Positions 8,357 to 15,209 of a stretch of 31,413 bases of DNA are shown here, piece by piece. The translations under genes were made by a program, and so were the position numbers. Below the pieces are notes generated by a model. The model was not told the origin of the DNA. It ran no database searches and worked only from the letters and a program-made list of their open reading frames with translations. The number at the start of each line of letters is the position of its first letter. Positions within the stretch are counted from its first letter, which is position 1. The DNA is from a virus, in the IMG/VR virus record IMGVR_UViG_3300009326_000090, positions 1 to 31,413 of that record; one strand, given 5' to 3'.

Positions 8357-9216
8357 TAGATAAAACAGAACCAAAGAAATTTATATTGGACGCTTGTTGT
8401 GGTAATCGTATGATGTGGGTCAATAAAAAACACCCAAATACAATTTATCACGACCAAAGAGATGAAGTCAAACCAGACATCGTTGGGGATTTTAGGGAAC
8501 TTAAAAGCATAAGTTCCAATTCTTTAAAATTGGTTGTGATTGACCCACCACACGATATTTACCATAGACGCCCAAATAAAAATGCAGGGTTTCAGAAGAA
8601 TTTTGGCAATTTAAATCCTGATACTTGGCAGGAAGATTTGAAGAAAGGGTTATCAGAATGTTGGCGTGTTTTAGAAGATTATGGCGTTTTGATTTTCAAA
8701 TGGAATACACACGACGCCAAAATTCATAGGATTATGCCATTACTTCCTGCCGAACCTTTATTTATGAATAAATTGACAAAACTGAATACTCATAATTCTG
8801 AAACCATTTGGTTCTGTTTTATGAAGATACCAATCGCAAATCCCTCTACTTCGGCTTCGCCGACTTTTGTTTCACAAAAGGAGTTTAATAAGGGTTTAGA
8901 GGTTTCGGCTACGCCTACACCCAAATCGCCTTCGGCGACTTCTCCAAACCCTAATAAAGGGTTTACAAAAGAAAATACCATTGATAAGCATAAACCACGA
9001 GACAGTAAAGCTCCTATAAGAGTTAGTGTCGACCATAAAGGGAATATTAATATTGAGGATGGTCATCACAGATATTTTGCTGCAATTGAAAATGGTGATA
9101 AAAACATAAATATAATATTTGGCACTCAACTATCAAGAAATGAAAAAACCATACTCACCGACATCTGGAACAAGGCACATGAATCCGAAACCAAACAACC
9201 CCATGGAAATAGTTAG
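8353..9216 (+). CDS. SAM-dependent methyltransferase with C-terminal ParB-like domain
   Basis: This frame starts at ATG 8353 in an ATGA overlap with the tagged leader, giving 287 residues. The first 165 residues are a methyltransferase: ILDACCGNRMMW near residues 9-20 (SAM motif), LVVIDPPHDIY near 59-69 (catalytic DPPH) and GVLIFKWN near 109-116. A Ser/Pro/Thr-rich linker follows. The C-terminal part carries APIRVSVDHKGNINIEDGHHRYFAAIENG, the signature loop of ParB-like domains. A shorter relative without the ParB part is at 11777. The DNA is AT-rich compared with terminase and portal and has short GC-rich palindromes in the linker. It probably methylates a nucleic acid, but the substrate is not evident. 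Confidence 0.8.
   Translation: MIDKTEPKKFILDACCGNRMMWVNKKHPNTIYHDQRDEVKPDIVGDFRELKSISSNSLKLVVIDPPHDIYHRRPNKNAGFQKNFGNLNPDTWQEDLKKGLSECWRVLEDYGVLIFKWNTHDAKIHRIMPLLPAEPLFMNKLTKLNTHNSETIWFCFMKIPIANPSTSASPTFVSQKEFNKGLEVSATPTPKSPSATSPNPNKGFTKENTIDKHKPRDSKAPIRVSVDHKGNINIEDGHHRYFAAIENGDKNINIIFGTQLSRNEKTILTDIWNKAHESETKQPHGNS
8851..8964 (+). repeat. Cluster of short palindromes in a coding linker
   Basis: Three stem-loops lie in the linker-coding part of the methyltransferase: TCGGC-TTC-GCCGA (8851-8863), TCGCC-TTC-GGCGA (8926-8938) and AAACCCT-AATAA-AGGGTTT (8946-8964). A weaker GGC-TAC-GCC lies at 8907-8915. They are GC-rich islands in an AT-rich gene and are kept in frame. Confidence 0.75.
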
Positions 9217-9379
9217 TGCAGGACGTGATGGTGTAGAACATGCGATTGACGACATCCACATCAGAGACTATATGGGAGGCAGAGAAAAAGTGGATTATTT
9301 TGGAGACAAATATGGTCTGCCAGATACGAATATAGACATATATAACCGTCTCCATGAAAAAGCACAAAAACAAGACTGA
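9179..9379 (+). CDS. Small protein of unknown function, possibly a remnant
   Basis: This frame gives 66 residues from ATG 9179 and overlaps the end of the methyltransferase by 38 bases; ATG 9206 is another possible start. No good ribosome site is seen for either. The protein is acidic with the segment DDIHIRDYMGGREKVDYFGDKYGLPDTNIDIYNRLHEKA split over helices. Composition returns here to that of the native genes. It may be the remaining 3' end of the tagged gene that begins at 8000, displaced by the AT-rich methyltransferase insertion. No family is recognised. Confidence 0.5.
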   Translation: MNPKPNNPMEIVSAGRDGVEHAIDDIHIRDYMGGREKVDYFGDKYGLPDTNIDIYNRLHEKAQKQD

Positions 9380-9388
9380 ACGAATCTA

Positions 9389-10651
9389 ATGCATTCCCAA
9401 ATCCAAATAACCAAATCCGTTCTTAACGGCAGTATTCCACAAAGGATTGATACCGTCGCCAAATTCGCTACAGCGTTAAACTTAGGCGAACAGGTGGAAA
9501 TCCACCACCACATGAGCAAAGCACACAAAGGTGAGCGGATAACCACGCCACATCTCATACCGGAACTGTGGGAATGCGAGAAAGAGTTTCACGCACTGCT
9601 CGAACCACGCAAAGTGGTGGAAACCATACTTGAAGGTATCGGGATATCAAAGCGATTCTGGAAAGCAATAAGAGTCAAATCAGGTGTGCTCTACACAGGC
9701 ACCGGCAGACCATTCACAGACAAAGAATTAAGGGAGTTAGAGAAAGTGCTCTCCCGGGCACTCAACGTGTCCAAAGAGAAAATACGCAAACTGATTATGC
9801 GAGCTGCCATGGTCGGGAAACTGACAGGTATTTACAAAGTTGGAAGGAAAATAGAATTAGACATAAGCAAGCTGCCTGCTACGATCCGGGCAGCCGTTAA
9901 TCAGGGACTTTTTACAGCACAGGAAGTGAGAGGACTCCAATTCGCACAGGAGTTAGCGGCAGTCAACGTCACCGCCGTCCAAGACAGAACCAAAACCGAG
10001 ATCAAGCGGATGGTACTCGAAGCGCAGAAAAACCGGACACACCCCAGAGCATTAGCGCAGAAGATGTTCCACGAAATCGCCTCCGATGACGAGGGGACAC
10101 TCACCAGAGACTGGGAGCGGGTAGCTGTCACCGAGATGAACCGGACAGCCTCCGACGGATTTGTTGGCAGCCAGCCGGATGGCGGATATGTCGTAGGCAA
10201 CGCTCATGATGACGCATGTGTGTATTGCAAGAGCATGATCGAGGGGAAAGTTTATCGTGTGAATCACGACGGCGTACCGGACTACGATAACCTGAAACCG
10301 GGCAGTAAAGAGTACTGGAAACTGGCGAAACAGTGGACTCAGGAAATATGGGTTGGCAAGACCAACTATGGGAGAGCATTCAGCAATCGCAAGCGGACAG
10401 AGGGCAAGCTGGTGCTGCGGAAAGACCACGAACTGGCAAAGCCGATTATTCCCCTCCACCCATCGTGTAGATGCCGCTGGACTCCCTTCATGCCGGACAT
10501 GGCATACATCCAGACCGACAGACGGGGCAAGAGAACAGTCAAGTACGTACTCACCGAAGCAGACGAGAGGAAGCGAGTGAAGTGGGTAGAGAAGAACCGG
10601 GATCTCTTCCAGGGCGAATTTGAGGAACAGAAATGGATACCAGCAACCTAA
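9389..10651 (+). CDS. Mu gpF-like (MuF) minor head protein
   Basis: The 420-residue protein carries a MuF domain in its C-terminal half. EVRGLQFAQELAAVNVTAV begins a helical region near residue 178. VAVTEMNRTASDGF follows near 246-259, and then the cysteine-containing pair DDACVYCKSMIEGK near 274-287 and HPSCRCRWTPF near 357-367. MuF proteins are minor capsid components found next to portal genes and are often fused to effectors in polyvalent proteins. The N-terminal half (HMSKAHKGERI, then EFHALLEPRKVVETILEGIG) is not recognised. Portal, tagged leader and MuF are in the usual order apart from the inserted methyltransferase. The start at ATG 9389 lacks a strong ribosome site, so a later start is possible. 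Confidence 0.85.
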   Translation: MHSQIQITKSVLNGSIPQRIDTVAKFATALNLGEQVEIHHHMSKAHKGERITTPHLIPELWECEKEFHALLEPRKVVETILEGIGISKRFWKAIRVKSGVLYTGTGRPFTDKELRELEKVLSRALNVSKEKIRKLIMRAAMVGKLTGIYKVGRKIELDISKLPATIRAAVNQGLFTAQEVRGLQFAQELAAVNVTAVQDRTKTEIKRMVLEAQKNRTHPRALAQKMFHEIASDDEGTLTRDWERVAVTEMNRTASDGFVGSQPDGGYVVGNAHDDACVYCKSMIEGKVYRVNHDGVPDYDNLKPGSKEYWKLAKQWTQEIWVGKTNYGRAFSNRKRTEGKLVLRKDHELAKPIIPLHPSCRCRWTPFMPDMAYIQTDRRGKRTVKYVLTEADERKRVKWVEKNRDLFQGEFEEQKWIPAT

Positions 10652-10786
10652 ACGACTGTAAAAACATAACCACAGGCGTTGGATGTATGGTAATAGTGAT
10701 AACAAACAAACATAGGAGTGACTAACAATGAGTTTAGCGAACATAGACAACTACCCCTTGCTGAAAAGCAGGGTGAAGGCACATCA
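10644..10786 (+). repeat. Direct repeat copy B, with promoter-like insert
   Basis: This is the second copy of the repeat seen at 7954-8058. Its two matching parts (10644-10674 and 10713-10786) are separated by 38 bases (10675-10712) that contain the promoter-like element. The left part starts within the last codons of the MuF gene, whose TAA lies inside the repeat. Confidence 0.95.
10654..10699 (+). promoter_or_regulatory. Promoter-like repeat element, copy 1
   Basis: GACTGT at 10654 is followed after 26 bases by TATGGT inside the core GTTGGATGTATGGT (core 10678-10699, ending TAATAGTGA). The same GACTGT-26-TATAGT layout is found at 27033 and 29251. The tagged gene at 10728 begins 29 bases downstream. 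It is not a standard sigma-70 promoter; its role as a phage promoter is inferred from recurrence and position. Confidence 0.5.
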
Positions 10787-11255
10787 AAGAAGAACAAAAA
10801 CGGGGAAAATCGCGCAAGTCAGGGATTATCAAACATCAAAATTAAAGCGATATCAACCAATTGATACAAATGAAAAATATGCAATGCCTGATAAAGATAT
10901 TAAACCTAAATATACCGCACGAAAAAAGCCTGAAATAAAGTCGGAACTTAAAGAAGAATTACCTGGTAAAGTGGTTAGATATTTAGACAGAGTACAAAAA
11001 GAATTAGAAACCTATGCAACAAGAGATTTAGAGCTAAGGAAAAATGAGTTAGAAAGAAGTATTAAAAAAACAGAAGTATATCGAACGAAAGATGCAAGGT
11101 CGTCTATGACTGCGTGGAATGAATTATATAAACTTAGCGATAATGCTAAACAAGCTGTACTTGAAAACAATTTAATGTTTAGAAAAGAGCTTGAGATTGT
11201 TAATGAACTGATAAATGATAAAACAAATCTACAATACAATGCTACGAGAAATTAA
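10728..11255 (+). CDS. Tagged leader protein B with an AT-rich helical body
   Basis: The 175-residue protein starts at ATG 10728 after ATAGGAG. The first 31 residues are almost identical to protein A at 8000 and include the tag VKAHQRRTKTGKIAQV (10773-10829). After the tag the sequence is unrelated to protein A: a Lys/Glu-rich, probably helical and coiled-coil region with RDLELRKNELERSIKK and ending YNATRN. The DNA after about 10830 is AT-rich, whereas the tag is in the style of the native genes. This is the clearest case of a constant head joined to a different body. The function of the body is unknown. Confidence 0.8.
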   Translation: MSLANIDNYPLLKSRVKAHQRRTKTGKIAQVRDYQTSKLKRYQPIDTNEKYAMPDKDIKPKYTARKKPEIKSELKEELPGKVVRYLDRVQKELETYATRDLELRKNELERSIKKTEVYRTKDARSSMTAWNELYKLSDNAKQAVLENNLMFRKELEIVNELINDKTNLQYNATRN

Positions 11256-11309
11256 AGAAAAAAAGACTCTGAGTGGTATAAAAGCATATAATCACAAGGA
11301 CAGATGTAA

Positions 11310-11720
11310 ATGAAAGAATCAACCATCATCCACGAACTGAGACTACTTCACAAGCGGTGCGAGCAATTGACGATGGCGAACAACATGCTGACTCAATCCT
11401 ACAGCGACCTCGTCACTCGGGTGAGAGCCTACGAGAACCTGATCAACAGGGGACGCATCCTGAAACGCATCCTGCCGATATGCAAGATCGAGAAGGAAAT
11501 CGCCAGAGTTAAGCAAGAAGAAATCACCCTGCAGGAAAAGATGAACAGAGCCCAGCAGAAGGCAATACTGGCACAGCAGGAGAAGGATAATATTCGCAAG
11601 GATGATGCCAAACTCAAGCGGAAGATAAAGACAAAACAAAAACGAGTTAAAAGACTCGTAAAAAGTGCAGAAAAGGAGACAAAACAAGGCGCAACCGCTC
11701 CGTGTAACAGGTCGTTTTAA
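11310..11720 (+). CDS. Coiled-coil protein of unknown function
   Basis: The 136-residue protein starts at ATG 11310 after ACAAGGAC. It is predicted to be almost wholly helical, with long Gln/Glu/Lys heptad-like runs such as KQEEITLQEKMNRAQQKA and a very basic C-terminal part (KLKRKIKTKQKRVKRLVKS). Two cysteines appear, one mid-protein (LPICK) and one near the end. Composition is like the native genes, unlike the AT-rich genes on either side. In this position, after portal and MuF, a scaffolding role is conceivable, but nothing specific supports it. The stop lies inside a hairpin. Confidence 0.7.
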   Translation: MKESTIIHELRLLHKRCEQLTMANNMLTQSYSDLVTRVRAYENLINRGRILKRILPICKIEKEIARVKQEEITLQEKMNRAQQKAILAQQEKDNIRKDDAKLKRKIKTKQKRVKRLVKSAEKETKQGATAPCNRSF

Positions 11721-11731
11721 TGCCTGTTACA
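11703..11731 (+). terminator. Hairpin at gene end, possible terminator
   Basis: TGTAACAGG (11703-11711) and CCTGTTACA (11723-11731) form a perfect 9-base stem around an 11-base loop that contains the TAA stop of the coiled-coil gene. The downstream run ATATTGTTAG is not a proper U-tract, so termination is possible but weak. It marks the junction to the AT-rich methyltransferase and could also be a scar of insertion. Confidence 0.4.
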
Positions 11732-11776
11732 TATTGTTAGCATTAGTACGGATTATTAACGATAAAATTAAATAGA

Positions 11777-12262
11777 ATGAATAAAAAAGTATTAGATGTT
11801 TGTTGTGGCCCTAAAAGTATGTGGTTTAATAAACAAGACGAAAGAGCATTGTTTTTAGATAAAAGACAAGAGAAGCACATAATAAAAAGAAAAGATGGCT
11901 ATGATAGAAATATAATAGTTGAGCCGGATGAAATAGGTGATTTTACAAACATAAATCAAAAAGATAATTCATTTCATCATATTGTTTTTGACCCTCCACA
12001 TATACCACAAAAAACGATGACAGGAGCAATATGTAAGCAATACGGACATTTAACAGGCGATTGGAAAGAAATGTTAAAACAAGGATTTAAGGAATGCTTT
12101 AGAGTATTAAAACCTAATGGAACTTTGATTTTTAAATGGAATGAATGCAGAATACCTGTAAAAGAAATACTTGCATTAACAGAAGAAAACCCACTTTACG
12201 GTCATAAAAGTGGAAAAGCTATGCAAACTCATTGGATTTGCTTTATGAAAACGGAAGCATAG
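11777..12262 (+). CDS. SAM-dependent methyltransferase, short form
   Basis: The 161-residue protein is related to the first half of the protein at 8353. It has LDVCCGPKSMWFNK near residues 5-18 (SAM motif), IVFDPPHIPQK near 70-80 (catalytic DPPH), the helix MLKQGFKECFRVL and the strand GTLIFKWNE, and both end on a similar (I/F)CFMK. It has no ParB-like extension. The gene is AT-rich and its ATG at 11777 has only an A-rich leader with no Shine-Dalgarno site, a style unlike the neighbours. Both copies follow tagged leader genes (8000 and 10728), so the pair probably arose by repeated capture or duplication. The substrate is unknown. Confidence 0.8.
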   Translation: MNKKVLDVCCGPKSMWFNKQDERALFLDKRQEKHIIKRKDGYDRNIIVEPDEIGDFTNINQKDNSFHHIVFDPPHIPQKTMTGAICKQYGHLTGDWKEMLKQGFKECFRVLKPNGTLIFKWNECRIPVKEILALTEENPLYGHKSGKAMQTHWICFMKTEA

Positions 12263-12277
12263 TATTAATGCTAACTA

Positions 12278-12451
12278 ATGAATAAACGAACTCCACCCGA
12301 AGTAGAGAGTATCGTGATCAAAAGCATATCACCGATACTAATCCCCCAGCCACTCTTGGGGACACTCACTGTTAAGATGACTTGGTGGAAGAAACTGATG
12401 TATAAACGTAAAATGAGGAAACAACATGAGCCAAGCAGAGACACCGATTAA
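12278..12451 (+). CDS. Small 57-residue protein of unknown function
   Basis: An open frame from ATG 12278 to TAA 12449-12451 fills the gap between the methyltransferase and the next gene, overlapping the latter by 26 bases. The peptide begins MNKRTPPEVESIVIKS, continues through a Pro/Leu-rich stretch and ends in a basic, Trp-containing part (KMTWWKKLMYKRKMRK). Codon use is like the native genes, which supports it. No clear ribosome site precedes the ATG. No family is recognised. Confidence 0.5.
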   Translation: MNKRTPPEVESIVIKSISPILIPQPLLGTLTVKMTWWKKLMYKRKMRKQHEPSRDTD

Positions 12452-12713
12452 CATTAACGTAGACGATACGGTCATTAAGAGACTTGACATCAAGAGCAAT
12501 TCACTGGTGGTTATGACCATACCTCACCCACTCGACAGCGTCTCTGCTGAGTACTGCTACAGCACGGTCAAGGGGATCATCTACCACGCCACGGGCATCA
12601 AACCCAATCTGTTTCTGATCGACTACGGCGGCAACCTGGAGATCATGCCTGATGACCGACTTATAGGAATCAAAAATCAGATCAACAATATCCTTAGAGC
12701 GAGGGCGAACTGA
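12426..12713 (+). CDS. Unknown 95-residue protein
   Basis: ATG 12426 follows GAGGAAA. The protein has alternating strands (IKSNSLVVMTIPHP, GIKPNLFLIDYGGNLEIM) and a C-terminal helix, consistent with a small alpha/beta domain. Its last base is shared with the first base of the next start (TGATG), indicating translational coupling. The family is not recognised. Position between head genes and polyvalent genes gives no clear role. Confidence 0.75.
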   Translation: MSQAETPININVDDTVIKRLDIKSNSLVVMTIPHPLDSVSAEYCYSTVKGIIYHATGIKPNLFLIDYGGNLEIMPDDRLIGIKNQINNILRARAN

Positions 12714-13456
12714 TGCCCGGCAAAATGAATAAGCGAGATGAACATTTGTGGAACAAAGCAAAGGGAGTCGTGACAAAGCAGTACCCGAAAGTAGCAGAGG
12801 ACTCCGACCAGTATTGGAAGCTGGTACAGGGAGTGTACCAGAAAATGAAAGGCGGGAAATCTATGAGCGACAAGATAGATATGACAAAAGGAAAGGACAC
12901 CATGTTAGAAAATTACCCATTACTCAAATCAAGAGTAAAAGCGCACCAGAGAAGAACCAAGACAGGGAATATCGTGCAGGTTAAAGAACATCAGGACAGT
13001 AGGCAGAAAAAAGAACCACGCATTAAAAAACATGCCATCGGTACACATTTAGGTTACTACCATCCACGAGTTAAGGACATTCTGAACCCGATAGGACATA
13101 AAAAGCACAGAGATGCCCATCTGGAAGCACATGAAAAACAGAATAAACTGGCGAAAAAAGCCAGAGCGGAGGGGAAACATGACCTTGACCTTCATCATTC
13201 AGCGAAATCGGAATGGCATAAAGCACAGGCGGATGCACACGACGTGATGACAAACAAAAGATACCATCGAGGGGATATGGTGATGGGTGAGGATAAGGAT
13301 AAACGACACTTTGCAGGTTGGGGTTATGATAGACATAAAGAAATACTTAGTGACATCAGAGCCAGAATAACGGATAAAGACAAAACGAAAGTCGGCAAAA
13401 TCCAGCAGATGATGGCGAATGAGAAAAAGAAGCAGGGGGAAAAAACAAAGGAATGA
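12713..13456 (+). CDS. Tagged protein C, His/Lys-rich
   Basis: The 247-residue protein is coupled to the previous gene (TGATG). Residues about 10-46 (LWNKAKGVVTKQYPK...YWKLVQGVYQKMKGG) match a small helical module often seen in phage structural proteins. A second possible start, ATG 12904 (MLENYPLLKSRVKAH), mirrors the starts of proteins A and B. The tag VKAHQRRTKTGNIVQV lies at residues 75-97 (12935-13003). The remaining 150 residues are rich in His, Lys and Asp (for example HRDAHLEAHEKQNK) and unrecognised. It appears to be a fusion of the helical module with a tagged cargo protein. Confidence 0.75.
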   Translation: MPGKMNKRDEHLWNKAKGVVTKQYPKVAEDSDQYWKLVQGVYQKMKGGKSMSDKIDMTKGKDTMLENYPLLKSRVKAHQRRTKTGNIVQVKEHQDSRQKKEPRIKKHAIGTHLGYYHPRVKDILNPIGHKKHRDAHLEAHEKQNKLAKKARAEGKHDLDLHHSAKSEWHKAQADAHDVMTNKRYHRGDMVMGEDKDKRHFAGWGYDRHKEILSDIRARITDKDKTKVGKIQQMMANEKKKQGEKTKE

Positions 13457-13457
13457 G

Positions 13458-15209
13458 GTGATAGAATACCAGTATAACCTGAAAATGAAGGTGCAACGCC
13501 CCGGTAGCCGGGGTGGACAATTCTGGGTGGATGACAACGGAAATATCCGCTACGGTGCTATCCCCCTACGATATAGAGAAACCCTCCAACAGAGAGCCTT
13601 CCAGGAATGGTTTCACCGTGAAGTCATGGCAGGAAGGCTTCCTCGCATTAAAAAACCACAGGATGCAAAAAAAGTAAAGGAATGGTGGGAAAGCACATTG
13701 TGGGCGCAGGCTGCACGGGAGAGCCAACAGAAACTATTCAAAACCAAAAGTAAACTCGCACTTCTTCCGTCCAAAAAGAACCCAAGAGTGAAGCGGTGGC
13801 AGAGTGTCGCCATTGATCCCAAAGACTACAAGAAACACGGCATACAGGGGAAAGCTACCGATGCCTACCAATACCACGACCATCCCAAGTGGACACACGA
13901 ATGGCGGGATCCTAAAGACCGACTGATACGCCGACTAACCCCTGAGTACACAAAAGCGAATGCCATCCGGAAATTTAAGCGGGTAGAGAAAGCGATCAAG
14001 TACATACCGGAGTTGCGAACTGCCGTCCAGAAGGATGCTCGCTCTCGCAACGCCAGAAGACGAGTGCTGGCAATGGTGATCACCACACTCGACCAGACAG
14101 GCATGAGGGTAGGGACGGGACATCATCTAGAGCGATACGGCACATACGGAGCGACTACGCTGAACAAGGAGCACGTCACCGTCAAGGGTGACACCGTGAC
14201 ACTCACATACGTTGGTAAAAAAAACAAAGAGCAGAAACATACTGTTACCGATCCTACCTATGCCAGACAAATGCGCAAACTTCTTAAATCCGATGGTGAT
14301 AAAGTATTCGCATACACAGAACGAGGTAAAACAAAATCCATTACGGGAGAGGACGTAAACAACTACCTCAAAAGATACGGGATCACAGCAAAGGATATCC
14401 GCACCTTCAAAGCCAACGTAGTATTCACCTCCGCACTCAGGCGGATGGGGAAAGCAAAGAACGAGAAGCAGGCGAGGAAAAACATCACTGTGGCACTTGA
14501 TGAAGCTGCCAATCACCTCGGCAACACCCGGGACGTGTGTAAAAAAGATTATATAAGCCCTGAAATCCTGCAAGCCTACCTCGAAGGTAAACGGCTCAAC
14601 ACAAAGTACCTGCGAAAATCCATCACAACCGGATGGACGGCAGAAGAAAGGGAGTTCATCCGGCTTTGGTTGGGATTTAAAGACCCAAGAAGGAATGCCT
14701 ACAAATATGTTCCATATATAAACGAAAATATAATCCTTAAATCCCTCGCCTTCTCCGGACACAAACTGCAGGGACGCACCACATACGCCGGAATGAATAT
14801 ATCCATCGAAAACAAAGCTGGATCGTACAGGACAGGTAAAGACCCAGATGGACACAAATGGAAAACGAAGTTACATCAAGACTACGGTTACATCAGGGGA
14901 ACGGTAGGACACGACAAAGATCACGTAGACTGCTTCATTGGTAATGCCCCAGACTCACAGAAGGTTTATATCATCCACCAAAAGGACATCAAGACAGGAA
15001 AGTACGATGAAGACAAGGTCATGTTAGGCTGGAGCGATAAAAAAACGGCTGTGGTGGATTATTTAAAGAATTATGACCGTAAGGACATGCTGGGGAGCGT
15101 CACCACCATGACCATAGATCAATTCAAGAAAAAAGCATTTTCCAAAAAGTACAAAGGGAAAATGATTAAAGCCTTCGGCAAAAGTATAATTTACAGGCAC
15201 GCCGCATGA
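13458..15209 (+). CDS. DNA topoisomerase IB fused to pyrophosphatase-like domain
   Basis: The 583-residue protein (GTG 13458 with AAGGA just upstream; an upstream frame extends to 13419) begins with the RPGSRGGQFWVDDNGNIRYG motif. The topoisomerase IB core follows. It has RRVLAMVITTLDQTGMRVG with the catalytic Arg, TLTYVGKKNKEQKH with the Lys, ITAKDIRTFKANVVF with the second Arg, and NHLGNTRDVCKKDYISP with His and the Tyr nucleophile near residue 365. From about 434 to the end is an inorganic-pyrophosphatase-like domain of polyvalent proteins: GMNISIENKAGSYR, then GHDKDHVDCFIGN. It could relax incoming DNA; the pyrophosphatase-like part may be enzymatic or structural. The stop overlaps the next start. 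Confidence 0.9.
   Translation: MIEYQYNLKMKVQRPGSRGGQFWVDDNGNIRYGAIPLRYRETLQQRAFQEWFHREVMAGRLPRIKKPQDAKKVKEWWESTLWAQAARESQQKLFKTKSKLALLPSKKNPRVKRWQSVAIDPKDYKKHGIQGKATDAYQYHDHPKWTHEWRDPKDRLIRRLTPEYTKANAIRKFKRVEKAIKYIPELRTAVQKDARSRNARRRVLAMVITTLDQTGMRVGTGHHLERYGTYGATTLNKEHVTVKGDTVTLTYVGKKNKEQKHTVTDPTYARQMRKLLKSDGDKVFAYTERGKTKSITGEDVNNYLKRYGITAKDIRTFKANVVFTSALRRMGKAKNEKQARKNITVALDEAANHLGNTRDVCKKDYISPEILQAYLEGKRLNTKYLRKSITTGWTAEEREFIRLWLGFKDPRRNAYKYVPYINENIILKSLAFSGHKLQGRTTYAGMNISIENKAGSYRTGKDPDGHKWKTKLHQDYGYIRGTVGHDKDHVDCFIGNAPDSQKVYIIHQKDIKTGKYDEDKVMLGWSDKKTAVVDYLKNYDRKDMLGSVTTMTIDQFKKKAFSKKYKGKMIKAFGKSIIYRHAA

Noticed and set aside
7954-10786. The direct repeat as ends of a transposon or as phage attachment sites
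   Set aside because: No transposase or integrase lies between the copies, the repeat includes the start of a coding region, and no terminal inverted repeats are seen. Duplication of a gene head is simpler.
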